Assembly: GCF_902686445.1 (NCBI RefSeq)
Contig: NC_062214.1
Coordinates: 57,199,177-57,263,176 of the forward strand
Direction: 5' to 3'
DNA length: 64,000 nt
Source of the DNA: Sciurus carolinensis
Lineage: Eukaryota > Chordata > Mammalia > Rodentia > Sciuridae
Shown here: one piece after another, positions 23,334 to 35,039 of the stretch
Numbering within the stretch: position 1 is the stretch's first letter
Layout of the letters: every line of letters begins with the position of its first letter
Program-made: the position numbers and the translations under genes
Notes under the pieces: model-generated
Databases searched by the model: none
What the model was told of the DNA's origin: nothing
Seen by the model: only the letters and a program-made list of their open reading frames with translations

Positions 23334-25110
23334 TTTGGTATTGTATTTCAGAAATCTTTGCATAACCTAAGGTTATAAAAATTTGTTTCTATGTTTCTAA
23401 TAGGAAATCTAATGTTTTAAGTCAAGTTTTCTTTCCTCCTCCTTCTTCTTCTCTTCATTGCCCATGTATGGCTAATTGAACCAACACCATTTGTTATAAA
23501 GACTTCCCTTTCTCCATTGGTTTTCTTTTGCATCTTAAGCAAAGATCAGTTGAGTACGTTCACTTAAGTCTGTGTCTGAGTTTTCTGCTCTATGGTGGTG
23601 CTGTACAACCAACTTCATACTGTGAGTCTTGAAAATCAAGAAATGTGAGTCCTCTGACTGTTTTTCATTATCAAAAAATTTTTTGGGGGGGAGGGTATTA
23701 CTGTTATTTTATCATTGCATGTGAATTTTAAACTTAGCTTGTATGTTTCAATAAAATGTCTTGCTGGGATTTCGATTAAGATTACTTGAATCTATAGATC
23801 AGTTTCAAAAAAATTGACCTTTTAACTGTATTGAATTTTCCAATCAATGAACACAGTATCTCACCATTTTTTTAAGGCTTTCTTTGATTCCCTTCTCTGT
23901 GTGTTGCAGTTTTCAACATGTTTCTGTGTTCTTAGATTTATGCCCAACTATTTTATGTTTTTAGTGCTATTGTGAAACATACTTTTAAATGTTAATTTCT
24001 GGTTATTCATTGCTAATATAGAGAACTACAATTGATTTTTATTATTGACCTATCCTGTGACCTTGTTGAATTCATTTGTCTTAGAAGTTTATTTATAGAT
24101 TCTTGGGATTTTCTACTTATATAATTATTAGTCTGCAAATAGAGATAGTTTTGTTTCTTTTGAAATCTATGTTCAGTCTCTTGTCCTGAACCCCATCTGT
24201 TTGTAGTAGATAGGCTATCTAGGATGATGTCGAATAGGATTGGTGACAACAGATTTCTTTTCCTTTTTCTTATTCTAGAGGGGAAGAAAGTCTTTTATCA
24301 TTAAGTGTGCTATTTGCTGGAGGATTTTATAGAACTTTATCACACTAAGAAAGTTTCCTTCCATCCTGTTTGACAAGAGTATTTATCATGAATAGGTGTC
24401 AAAAATTTTTAAAGGCTCTTCCTGTGTTTATTGAGATGATGATATGTTTCTTTTCTTTAATCTATTAATCTTCTGAGTTACACTGATTGATTTTCTAATA
24501 TCAAACCTTATTTCCATTCCTGATATAAACTCCCCTGGTCAAAATCCATTATCATTTTGTAACTTGCTGGATTCAATTTCCTAATATTTTGTTGAGGATA
24601 TTCACTCCCATGTTATGAGGTATATTGCTCTGTGGACTTCTATTCTTACAATGTCTTTATTTTAATCTCAGAGTAATTTTGGCATTATAAAATGTGTTGG
24701 GAAATGTTTCCTCCTTTCTTATTTTCTTGGAAAAGTTTATGTAAAAATGGTGTAATTTCTTCCTTTAATGTTCAGCACAATTCCCCAGTGAAGCCTTCTG
24801 GGTCTGAAAATTTCTTTGTGGGAAAATTTCTTTATGGGAAAGATTTTGGCCACAGTTTCAATTTATTTAATAGAGATAAAGCTACTCAGGTTATTCATTT
24901 CTTCCTGAAGGAGATTTGGTAGTTTATATCTTTCAAGAAAATTGTGTTTTTTCACATAATTTGTAAAATTATTGACATAAAACTTTTTGAATTATATCTT
25001 GATTATACTTTATTTTAATTTAGAGGATCTATAGTGAAGTCCTCTATTTCAAAATTCCCGATAATGAAAATTTACCTTTTCTCTCTTGTTTCTTCAACTT
25101 TTTGCCAGAG
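23334..25110 (-). repeat. Old L1 ORF2, segment 2
   Basis: The host L1 resumes with 'aatctttgcataacctaagg' and runs antisense through the reverse-transcriptase part of ORF2; 'attagtctgcaaatagagat' at 24127-24146 is the antisense of the region that in intact L1 encodes the RT active-site stretch. Many indels and stops; no function. Confidence 0.75.
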
Positions 25111-25237
25111 TAGGATAGAATTTGACAACTTTTTTTTTATAAGGGGCTATACAATAAATATTTTATATTTATGTAAATAAATATATAAAATTGTTTTACT
25201 CTATCATTAGTCTCTGTTTCACCCTCTCAACTTTCTT

Positions 25238-25360
25238 TTTTTTTTTAAAGGTTGACTTTGTTTATTAATCAAAATACACTGCAAAAGCTAATACTGGATA
25301 AGTGGAACAGAACTCCATAGCAGGTCATATGCTGGACCTTGTCTCATACTATCTCACCAG
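25238..25360 (-). pseudogene. Short processed retro-insert of unknown transcript
   Basis: The insert is flanked by a perfect 7-base direct repeat CTTTCTT (25231-25237 and 25361-25367). On the minus strand it reads as about 110 bases of unique sequence ending in ATTAATAAACAAAGTC, i.e. an AATAAA polyadenylation signal, about 13 bases before a poly-A tail of about 14. This is the signature of L1-mediated reverse transcription of a polyadenylated RNA, strongly 5'-truncated. I could not identify the source gene; only 3'UTR seems present. Confidence 0.65.
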
Positions 25361-25425
25361 CTTTCTTGTAGTAGAGAGCAGCCATGGGAAAATTTTAGAC
25401 CAATAGTGCAATTGTGTTCAAAGCA

Positions 25426-25427
<2 letters not shown>

Positions 25428-25463
<36 letters not shown>
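25428..25463. repeat. (CA)n microsatellite
   Basis: About 17 CA units inside the right half of MER20. Confidence 0.95.
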
Positions 25464-25465
<2 letters not shown>

Positions 25466-25516
25466 TATTTAAAAAAAAATAGTATGGGCTAGATTTTGCC
25501 ATTGATCCGACACTAA

Positions 25517-26620
25517 CATTCATGTTAATTGTTTTTCTATTTTTTCTCTTTTTCAATTTTATTGATTTCTGATTTAATCATGATTTCCTGTCTGCTATAG
25601 GTACCGTATGTTTTTCTCTTAGTTTCATTAAGTGAAAGTTTATATCATGAATTTGAGACATCTTTTCTAATATAATACTTAATTTTGTTAATTTTTTCCT
25701 TTAGTACTGTTTAGTTATCACACAGAAATTTTCCTGTTTTAGTTTTGTTTTCAATCGACTCAAAGTGTTTTCCAATATCTCTTGTAACTTCTTACGTGAC
25801 TCAGGAATTAATTACAAGCATATGTTTAATATCAAAATTTAGGAAAATTTACTAAATACATTTCTATTATTGAAAACTAATTTTTTATATTCAAATAACA
25901 TAGTTTAAACAATTTAAATTATTTTAATTTTGTTGGGGCTTATTTTTATGGAACAAAATACTACTTATCTCAGATTTTATGTACATGTGATATATGTTTG
26001 ATGGAGTGTTGATTTGATCACACTGGGGTCTTCTGTCATACTAATATTTTGTTGACTTGCTCTGTATATTTCTGAGAGGATTTTTTTTGTCACAAAGTAT
26101 CATTTTTAAGTCTTAATATCAAGTGCATTCACATTAAGATTGCTCTTTTTGGTGAATCAACTTCTTTTTCAGTATACGGTATTTCCTTCTACCTTTGGTG
26201 ACATTTCAGACTCTGAAGTCAATTTTGTCTGATATTGTATAGTCAATCCTACTTCCTTCTGTTTAGTGTTTACATGGCATTCATTTTTCTCTCTTCTTCC
26301 ATTTTCATTTATATTTAAGGCATCTTTTTAAAGACAGCATAAAATTAGGTTTCACTTTTTTGCTATTTAAAAAAAATTAACCCAATTTCTTGGAAAATAT
26401 TAAATATAATTTAATATAATAGACATTCAACTTTGTGTCTGGAGTCATAGTTTTTTTAGTGAAAAGGGTCCTTTAATATTTAATGTAGGACATATTTACT
26501 GACCAGAGTTTTGAAAAAACATTTTATTTGTAGATATTTTACTGATTTTTTTGGTTATGCTTATTCTTTTTAATGTTTTGAGTTCATTCTTGGGTCCTTT
26601 TTTGAATCTCTAAATTTGCT
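25517..26620 (-). repeat. Old L1 ORF2, segment 3
   Basis: Antisense L1M continues after MER20 ('caattttattgatttctgat' at 25553, 'gatggagtgttgatttgatc' at 25999). It approaches the endonuclease end of ORF2 going right. Degenerate. Confidence 0.65.
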
Positions 26621-26624
26621 TCTT

Positions 26625-27955
26625 TCTTTCTTCTATTCTTCTCCTCCCCACCCTCCCTTGTTGTGGGTTATCATCCACACATCAGAGAGAACATTCGACT
26701 TTTTTTTTTTTTTCTGAGATTGGCTTATCTAAGTTAGCATGATATTTTTCAGATCCATCCATTTACTGGCAAATGCCATAAATTTATTCTTTTCTATGAC
26801 TGAGTAATATTCCATTGTGTATATATACCACATTTTCTTTATCCATTGATCTGTCGAAGGACACCTAGGTTGTTTCTATAGCTTGGCTACTGTGAGTTAA
26901 GTTGCTATAAACATTGATGTGACTGTGTCACTGTAGTATGCTGATTTTACGTCCTTTGGATATAGACTAGAGAGTGAGATAACTGGGTCAAATGGTGGCT
27001 CCATTCCTTGTTTTCTTAGAAATCTCCATAGTGCTTTCCATAGTGTTTGCTCTAATTTAAAGTCCAACCAACAATGGGTGAAAGTACCTTTCTCTCCACA
27101 TCTTCATCAAACATTTATTGTTACTTGTTTTATTGATAATTGCCTGACTGGAGTGAGATAAAATCTTAGTGTAGTTTTAATTTGCATTTCACTAATTGCT
27201 ATAGATGTTGAACATTTTTTCATATATTTTTTTTACCATTTGTATTACTTCTTCTGTGAAGTGTTTGTTCAGTTCCTTTGCCCATTTATTGGTTGGGTTA
27301 TTTATTTTTCTGATGTTAAGTATTTTGAGTTCTTTGTATAACCTAGAGATTAATGCTCTATCTGAGGTACAGGTGGTAAAGATTTTCTCTCATTCTATAG
27401 GATATCTGTTCACATTCTTGATTGTTTCCTTTGCTGTGAAAAAGCTTTTCAGTTTGAAACCATTCCATTTATTGATACTTGATTTTACTTCTTGCGCTTT
27501 GAGAGTCTTATTGAGGAATTTGGTTTCTAAGCTGACAGGATGGAGAATTGGGTCTACTTTTTCTCCTGAGAAGTTCAGGGTCTCTGGTCTAATGCCTAGG
27601 TCCTTGATCCACTTAGAGTTGAGTCTTGTGCATGGTGAGAGATAGGTGTTCAATTTCATTCTATTACATATGGATTTCTGGTTTTCCTAGCACCATTTGT
27701 TGAAGAGGTTATCTTTTCTCCAATTTATATTTGTGGCACCTGTGTCTCGTATGAAATAACTGTATTCATGTGGGTTTGTCTCTGTGTCTTTTATTGTGTT
27801 CCATTGGTCTTCAGGTCTGTTTTGGTGCCAATATCATGCTGTTTTTCTTTAATATATCTCTGTAATATAATTTAAGATCTGGTACTCTGGTGCTTCCTGC
27901 ATCGCTTCCCTTGCTAAGGATTTGTTTTGGCTATTCTTGATCAGTTTTTTTGTTT
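26625..27955 (-). mobile_element. Younger L1 ORF2 C-terminal half
   Basis: Antisense of the local L1 lineage, from within its 3'UTR (26640, 'cctccccaccctcccttgtt') through about 1.2 kb of ORF2 to 'ttggctattcttgatcag'. The extreme 3' end and tail are not visible, so it is truncated at both ends. The plus-strand 146-codon frame (27205-27645) is antisense to it. ORF2 fragments such as KTTNLRNKT-type segments are broken by stops. Confidence 0.8.
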
Positions 27956-28320
27956 ATTTTTGGAAAGTTATCCATCTTAAGTTTTGAAACATTTTTTTGC
28001 TAGGTATAAAAATGCATGTTTATAGTTTTTTACCCCAGGTATTAAAATATGTCACTACATTCTTCTGCTACTTTGCATTGTTTCTTCTAAGAAATCGATG
28101 GTTCTTATTTATTCTTCTGCATGTAATATGTCTTCTTTCACTGATTTTCTTCAATAGCTTCTTTTCATCTTTGACATATTTGGAAAACATGTCCTCTACG
28201 TGCCTGAACCTTGACTATATAATTTCCCAACATCATTCCTATTTTCTCTTTGCCAGGTGGCAAACTCTGTTGCTTGTGTGATAGATCTTAGGTGGGACAG
28301 AGTTCCCTGCCCCTTGCACA
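27956..28320 (-). repeat. Old L1-like segment
   Basis: 'agaaatcgatggttcttatt' and 'gtaatatgtcttctttcac' resemble antisense ancient L1. This may be the fourth segment of the host element beginning at 21715. Confidence 0.45.
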
Positions 28321-28620
28321 GTGGTAGAAAACCTGTTAGCATGGGCATAAGAACCTGGGCTCAGTACTCTTTATCATCCTTTCTATAGAGGTGGTTGCTT
28401 TTCCCTCCATATTTTCCTGAGTAACAGTGGGGAGAACCTGTGCTATGGGGATGACAGCATTGCTGCTCTTGCTTGCTGGCTCAATGCTGTTTGCTCCATA
28501 TGACAGAAAGATCTGAGCAGAACATGAGGCTTTATGTCTTTCCACCAGTGGTAGCTATCCCTTCCACTAGGTCAATGTTATTTTGAGTTGTTCTCTCTAG
28601 TTTCCTACCCTGCCTCCAAT

Positions 28621-28820
28621 CTTTTTCTTTAAAATTTTTATTTTATTTGTTCTAATTAGTTGTACATGACAATAGACTGCATTTATACCTTTTGATAGAT
28701 CATACATAAAGTATAATCTGTCATTTTTCTGATTGTACATATTGCAGGATCACATCAGTCCAGCAGTCATACATGTACATGAGGTAATAATGTCTGTTTC
28801 ACTCTCCTATCATTCCTTCT
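28621..28820 (-). mobile_element. L1 3' end with perfect target duplication
   Basis: A 200-base 5'-truncated L1 insertion: T-rich tail, then antisense 3'UTR ('ttagttgtacatgacaatag'). It is bounded by a perfect 11-base duplication CTGCCTCCAAT at 28610-28620 and 28821-28831, which fixes both ends exactly. Confidence 0.92.
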
Positions 28821-29199
28821 CTGCCTCCAATTTTAATGTACCCAGTAAGGATGCACAGAAAAAGCTCTGGAATGGATGTGAGTTTGCCTATCTGCAGTTT
28901 CCAGTGGTGCCATGTTGACACACTGGCCCACACTTGGTCCTGAGCAGTTCATTTATGTCTTAATTCATTTCTTCTTCCAGATCCCAGGACAGGCCCACCT
29001 TTGTCCTGTTCTGTGCATCTCTTCTTTCCTTGGGTTGGAGAGTGGAATGATGTTCTTCGTGGATCTCAGTTCATTTGGTTATTCTGTGACTTCAGCAATA
29101 CAATTTGTTCTGACAATTGTGATTTTTTTTAAGTTATCTGACTTACCTTGATACTAGGTAGTAGTGACATTCTTTTACTGTGTCTACATTTTATACTCC

Positions 29200-29266
29200 T
29201 TTCTGTTCCATCTTATTTTTTATAATATAATGTCTGGCCTTCATAAAAAGAATTATGTGCATAATG
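29200..29266 (+). repeat. Direct repeat, copy 1
   Basis: About 65 bases, near-identical in the middle to 29960-30026: the core 'ataatataatgtctggcctt' and the ending 'atgtgcataat' are shared. No named family recognised. Confidence 0.8.
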
Positions 29267-29959
29267 TGAGATAAGGCAAGTTCTCTCTGACACATGCTTC
29301 ATATGTAAGACTCAGTCTGCCTTTGATGTGTAGATAGTAGAGGAAAAACAGTAAAATGAAGGAGACCATTTTGCATTAGGCCAGCAGTGAGTTGCCAATC
29401 ACCTGGACCAGGGAGGAAGGGGTGGTGGTAACAAGAAACGTTGCATTTGTGCTCTGTTTGAAAGGAGTGCTCATTGTACTTTTTGATGGACAAGATATGA
29501 GTATGAGAAAAACTAATGATTTAAGAGCCACTGAAGTCTTGGATCTTCACCACTGGGAAGCTAAGCTGATATCTAGAGTTATCCTACAGGAGTATAGATT
29601 GAGATTTATTTTACATGAAAAGTTAACCTTCTGTGCATACACACATTTACATGCATAAAATCTTGTCCGGGTTGGCTGAAATGATATAAAACCAGGAAAA
29701 AAAAAAAAAAAGTCAGCAGAGAGGACACATGGAGCACACTGGGGAGTCATTGTCAACACTTTACCAAGTCATTGACTTTGCTTAACTAAGAGCTTTTGTG
29801 TTATGAAGGAAAAGAATGCTAAATAAACTCAAAAGTGATTTATAGGGAACATTTGTCTAAACTTTGTTTTTTATGAAACACCAGCTGATTTAGAACTATA
29901 CATATTATAAATTGTTTTCATTTACTCTTGCACGTCCCTTAGCATTTGCATAAAAGACT

Positions 29960-30026
29960 CTTCTGTTGCATCTCATTTTTTATAATATAATGTCTGGCCT
30001 TAAAAGAAGACTCATGTGCATAATAA
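29960..30026 (+). repeat. Direct repeat, copy 2
   Basis: Second copy of the 29200 unit, with a 2-base gap and a few substitutions; homology ends sharply after 'gtgcataat' where an A-rich stretch begins here but not in copy 1. Confidence 0.8.
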
Positions 30027-32014
30027 CAAAAGAAAAAAAGAATAAAAATGAGAGGGGAGATATAAATGACTTTAACAAGTGCACTATTAATACTTGACAT
30101 CCTGCGGTTTATGCTTGAAGCACTCCAATCCCAGGCCCTTTTGAAACATTACTCAAAACAGAGTAATGCTGAATATAGAAGGGGATGCAGGACATATTTG
30201 GTAGTTTGTGGTTCTTGGCTTGAAAATCACCAAAAGTTAGTTTAAGGCAGTCACACCTCCCCATTTCCCAGTCCTCATTCCCACAGAGTTCATTGCTGAA
30301 GGAGAAGAAGGGAGGAATTACTGGTTTTGATTTAAAAAGAGACCTGGTTGTTAAATGACTGAAACACAAAGAAGAGAACCAAACAAGGGTTTTGCCTTAA
30401 GCCATAATTTGAGCAACTTTTATCCAAGGATGGACTTACTCCCAAGTGGTCAGGAGTGACCTTGCCTGTGCTTTCCTGCTTGGGTCAATCATATGAATCA
30501 TATTTGCATATGCCAACACTATGAATGTTTATACAGCATGTTCTAACTTAGGCCCCTGAAGAAGTCAGTGGCATCCTTGTACCAAATGAATCCTTGTTCA
30601 TATATTAAGCTAATATTTACTATCGAGGATGCACAGGAGACAGAATTTTGAAAGAAATGAAATTTTGTCTTGAAAATCAGTTGAAAATTGTAAGTGATGG
30701 AATAGTGTTCTGATAGTCAGATTGAATCTGGCTTTCAACCTTTGTTCAAGGTTTTGAAAGAATCCAAAGGAGCTTCCTCTTCCTTACCCCTGGACTTGCC
30801 TTATGCACCTGGCCTTCAGGTGACACTGGTCTGTGCTGGTGTGCTTGGGGTCCCGGACAGTCAGGGAGACTTCTGCAAAGAATGCTTTGCAGAAGGTGGT
30901 AGAGTTCATCTAGGTTTCTCAGGCAGCTGACATATGCCACCAACCTGTGCCAGATTCTTGGAGAGGGAGATAGGCACCTGCCATTTGCTCACCTCACAGC
31001 CTCTAACTAAGCCACTGGAAAGGTCTTTTCCCTCTTTTTTCTTCGTGTTTGGTCCTTACTTGCCCTAAATCTCTCTTCTTGTTCATCTCCGTAGGACTGG
31101 TGTTTCCCTTCATCTTTTTTTTTAAATTTCCATAACAAAAACAAGGAAGGGAATTTTATTTTCTGCAAATTGGCTTTCAGTCCTATGACACAAGCAGAGC
31201 TAGGTGAGGAAGCACTAGTTGGAGTTGCTCTGGTAAACATGGAGACAAGGGACATTTCATCAAGACGAATGGTGCACATTGACTCTCAGAAATATGAGGG
31301 AGATGTCACGATTTGAGGATTAATGATGGAATAATACTATGCACACTGTTCATTTGGACTCAGACTTCAGATAATACTAAAACATAAAAAGAAAAGAAAA
31401 GGTGGGGTGAAGGAATGACCTATAACAAATTCCATTGTATTGGTGGTCTGGGGTATTTTCTTGTTAAATTAGAAATGTGCTTCCTGATGAAGGAAACTAA
31501 CAACCAAAAGTAGAGTGTAAATTTGAAGATTTGTCCTTGAAAACTTGAATCATGATATTCATAGAAGACCTCACGTTTACTGCTTTACCCCCATGGTTAT
31601 AGCTATCCCTTTTCTAAACTGCAAGAACCGATTTCAAATACTTCTCATTATTGTCCAAAGTTCCTTTCTTTCATTCTCTATGACAGTAAGCACTCACTGT
31701 CTGAAGGTCACTTGTCTCCAGTCATCCTGATGACCTTGTGAAGTGGACATTTCTGAACTCTCTTTAAGGAAAAGACCAAGAACTTGGAAGCATGTCCAGC
31801 TAGTATGCTAAGACTGCCTGACTCCCCAGCATGCCTTTGTGCCCCTCCATCTTGCTGGTACCTCACTTGAGCTGAATAATGGGGTGGGATAGGTTTTCTA
31901 TTCACAAGTACAATCATTAGCATCCTGGAGTCAGAGCAGTGGAGGCCGTCAGGTCACTCATACAGAGCTTAGAGAGGCAGAATTGTAGGATTGTGATATA
32001 ATGTCAGACTGTGG

Positions 32015-32165
32015 TCTAGTCTTTACTCCCTCAGTGACTAGTGGCATTGTGTGACCATAGCGTTTCATACCCAGGGTCTCCACATCTGAAACAAGATTAA
32101 TTTTAGATGACCCTCTATAGGAGCTGTGTGAAAATGAACACCCGTAATGATCTGTGCATGAAAGA
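32015..32165 (+). repeat. MIR SINE fragment
   Basis: 'actccctcagtgactagtgg', 'gtgtgaccatagcgtttc' and 'cacatctgaaacaag' follow the MIR order (splitted 'cacttactagctgtgtgacc', 'ctcatctgtaaaatg'). Highly diverged. Confidence 0.4.
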
Positions 32166-33385
32166 TGACTTTGAACCTAATGTATTAATAGAATTCACAA
32201 TAAGATATGGCTATATCATGAGCTCAGCAGAGACAAGGCACTTTATAAATAGAAGACAGCATTATTTTTATAGTAATTGAATGCTGCTCATATTCCAGCT
32301 CTCATGACACTCTAGCCTACACTGTTTTCCAAATTATGTGGGAGGTGATTTGCCTAGGTTGTGTGTGTATAGACAATGTTCTTTGGCAGCTGAAGTTGTA
32401 ATTGCTGCATGATAGGATGGGAACTTTCAATATACTGTATGTATTTGCACTTGCGAGATCTGGCTTTGTACTATATTCTCTGGTCATTTCTCAAGGATCT
32501 CGAAAAGGCATAAAATAAAGCCCCTGAAATTATACATCCTGTCTATTGATTTGCATATATTTTCTCAGATTAGGTCACAGATATTTTCTAGATACAGACA
32601 CACAAATATTTATGGAAAATTATGTTTGAGGAAAACATGCTGCAATTTGAATTGGATTTTTCATGGATACAATAAGTACTTAGGGTGATGTTTTTGGTAA
32701 GTGGGCAGAATGTCCAAATCTGATTCATTATTGCATATGAAAAAAAAAAAAGACTGACATTTTATACATTAACCTGGAAATAATTTTTTATTTCTATGGA
32801 TTGAATCAAATGCTTCAAATGATATCAAAAGAGACCTGCTATCTTTGTATTTTATTCTGATGAGAAATAAGGAGGTAGGCTCAGATTTTCCCTAAGCTCT
32901 TGCAGGCTTGGAAATTTCTGAGGTTGGTTTAGTCTCATTTAGGAGCTTTGACAATCAGACTCGAGAGTATATATTCACTGCTGCCTGTTTGTGTTCATTC
33001 TGAATGCCTCTATAGCAAACCAATTATGGTCATGGAGTGTTTTGTACTTTTATATCCTTCTGCTTGCCCTTTTTGGTCCCTTGAGACACTTTTTCCTCAG
33101 CTGTCCCTTTCCCTGTGCAACTTTTGCAATAAAAGTCATCCCTGCCTTTAAAGATCTGTACCTGTCCTGATCAGCTCTGAGTTCAGCAGCCTTCTGACCC
33201 CCATTCTGTGGTTAGGTTTGAAGGTCAAAAGGCATCAGCACCTTGACCTGAATGTCCTTTGACAGTCACACAATCAGAAGTCTCTTTCACCCCTTTCACC
33301 ACATGCTCTTTGACCTATGCTTATAAATAAAAATATCAAATGTTTTGCTTCTTTTGTTTTTATAGCTTTCTTTTGTTCTGGGATA
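32166..33385. other. Unique sequence
   Basis: No gene or repeat recognised. A short poly-A run lies at 32741-32752. Confidence 0.4.
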
Positions 33386-33389
33386 TGTG

Positions 33390-33492
33390 GTCTCTGTATA
33401 GGCTGGCCTCCAACTCCTGGGCTTAAGTGATCTTTCTGCCTCCACCTCCTTTGTAGTGGGGATTGCAGGAGCACACATACCTTGCCTGGGTT
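33390..33492 (-). mobile_element. 7SL-derived B1-like monomer
   Basis: 'ggctggcctccaactcctgg', 'gtagtggggattgcaggagc' and 'cacataccttgcctggg' match an antisense 7SL-derived SINE monomer. No ID part is attached, unlike the composite copies elsewhere in the window, suggesting an older B1-type copy. Confidence 0.7.
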
Positions 33493-34110
33493 CCTTCTTT
33501 CCCTTTGTCAAGGTTCACTGGATGACTGAACACATTGTTGGACCTGATATGTCAACAATTATTATGATGATGATTATTAATATTACATTCTTATGAGCCA
33601 ACACTCTAGCATTTTTGTATGTCAGTAACTTCATCTCTTCCATGGACTATACTCTTATTTACGTCATCCAATATTCTCATAAATACATTAAAAGCTGTGC
33701 TTTTCATGTTGCTTTCTAAATTGGTTTACCAAAGCCAGAGGAAATGACTGGCTTTCAGGTGAGGGTGCCCTCACTCGCAATCTTCTTTGCTTCTGTGCTT
33801 TTCCTGCCTTCCTCACTCAGCACATTCTCAATGGTCAGGCAAGGGATAGGGCCTGTACCTGGGTCTCAAAGAAGACAGAGGTTTGGGAACCATCAGTTTT
33901 CATTACAAAAAGTCAAAGCAGAGGATTATATTCCATGAAGCAGGAATCTTTGGTCTTTTCTATGATTAAGCTTCAAACCCCAGTTTGCCAGTGGAAGAAA
34001 GAAATTCAGGTTGATTTATCTTCACCCTCTTTCAATTAGACTATTTACACTGCCTTGTGTGGCCTTTGGAGATAGAAAAACACCATTAATGAAATTACCT
34101 TGAGGAACTA
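33493..34110. other. Unique sequence
   Basis: No gene or repeat recognised; AT-rich trinucleotide patch near 33559. Confidence 0.4.
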
Positions 34111-34114
34111 TTTT

Positions 34115-34225
34115 GTAACTTTTTGGTGGCTCAGTTTCTTTATTTGTAAAATGGGAATAAAAATAGGACCTAGTTTACCACGTTCTTGGGATGCTTGCAT
34201 AAACTTGGTTGGCATTTTGAAAGTG
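34115..34225 (+). repeat. MIR SINE fragment
   Basis: 'ctcagtttctttatttgtaa' and 'aatgggaataaaaatagg' match the sense MIR core; consensus ctcagtttcctcatctgtaa. Confidence 0.7.
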
Positions 34226-35035
34226 TTCCAAAGTTGGCGGTTTTGCTCTCTTGTTAGCATGGTTGGAGACATCACTTGTTTTGAAGAATGGCCATGGTTA
34301 TTTGGGGAAGATCTTCAATGTTAAGGGGTTGTTTTATCATTGGCAGCCTGCAGAGTGTCAAGTGTCTAATAATTGCTTAACCAATCATAGTTTAACCCTA
34401 GGAATAATATCTCAGAAGTCAAAACCACAAGCTTGGAATTTTCAAATTATTTAAGACTGATTTAGGTACAGGAATAAAGACTAAAACTAACAGTGACATA
34501 AGCAAGATTTTTTTTTTCTCTGCAGTCTAAGGACCCAAAGAGATTATCTGACTTGGTAAAGTGTTCAACAATTGTCAGGAATTCAGACTGTCTCTATCTT
34601 GTTGGTCTGAGATTCCTGTGTTCTGTGACTTCTACTCATAGTCCTAGAGGGCTGCTCTAGCTACTTCCATCACAACTGCATTCAATCATCAGGATGAGAG
34701 GAAGAGAAGAGGAAGAAAGCACTTTCTATTTCCATTTAAGAGCATGGAGTCAAAGTTGTTTTCTATACTTTCTCTTGCATCCTTCTCATCTGAAAGGCTG
34801 AAAAGTTCACATTTTAGCAGGGCACCTTCCCCTCTATAAGAAAAAAAAAAAAAATCAGAATCTATAAAACATATAGATGACTGGCAAAAAGTCATGACAT
34901 TCTTCCTGGGTACCCAAGATTACACTTTGAGCTGTACTGAGCTGGTACACAGGGGACAACTTCGGTGTATAAGATAAAATGAAACCAAACCAAAACAACC
35001 CACCAATTTTCAGCCCCTGCCCTGGTGAAGGAGAT
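34226..35035. other. Unique sequence
   Basis: No gene or repeat recognised. Short poly-A at 34843-34856. Confidence 0.4.
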
Positions 35036-35039
35036 CCTA

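Larger units (their letters stand above)
25112..25516 (+). mobile_element. MER20 hAT-type DNA transposon, interrupted
   Basis: The left half (25112-25237) matches the MER20 start ('gacaacttttttt', 'caataaatattttatat', then 'tctctgtttcaccctctcaa'). The right half (25361-25516) matches its end ('agagcagccatggga', 'gtgcaattgtgttc', 'gggctagattttgcc'). MER20 is a short non-autonomous hAT element. A polyadenylated retro-insert lies between the halves and a CA microsatellite has grown inside the right half. It sits within the old minus-strand L1. Confidence 0.75.
28832..31980. other. Unique sequence with local direct repeat
   Basis: No gene supported. It contains a diverged direct repeat (29200-29266 and 29960-30026), a poly-A run at 29697-29712, and frames at 29392-29658 (plus) and 31007-31279 (minus) without recognisable content. 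Confidence 0.5.

Noticed and set aside
27205..27645. 146-codon plus-strand hydrophobic frame
   Set aside because: Runs antisense to L1 ORF2; the hydrophobic look comes from reading the A-rich strand in reverse.
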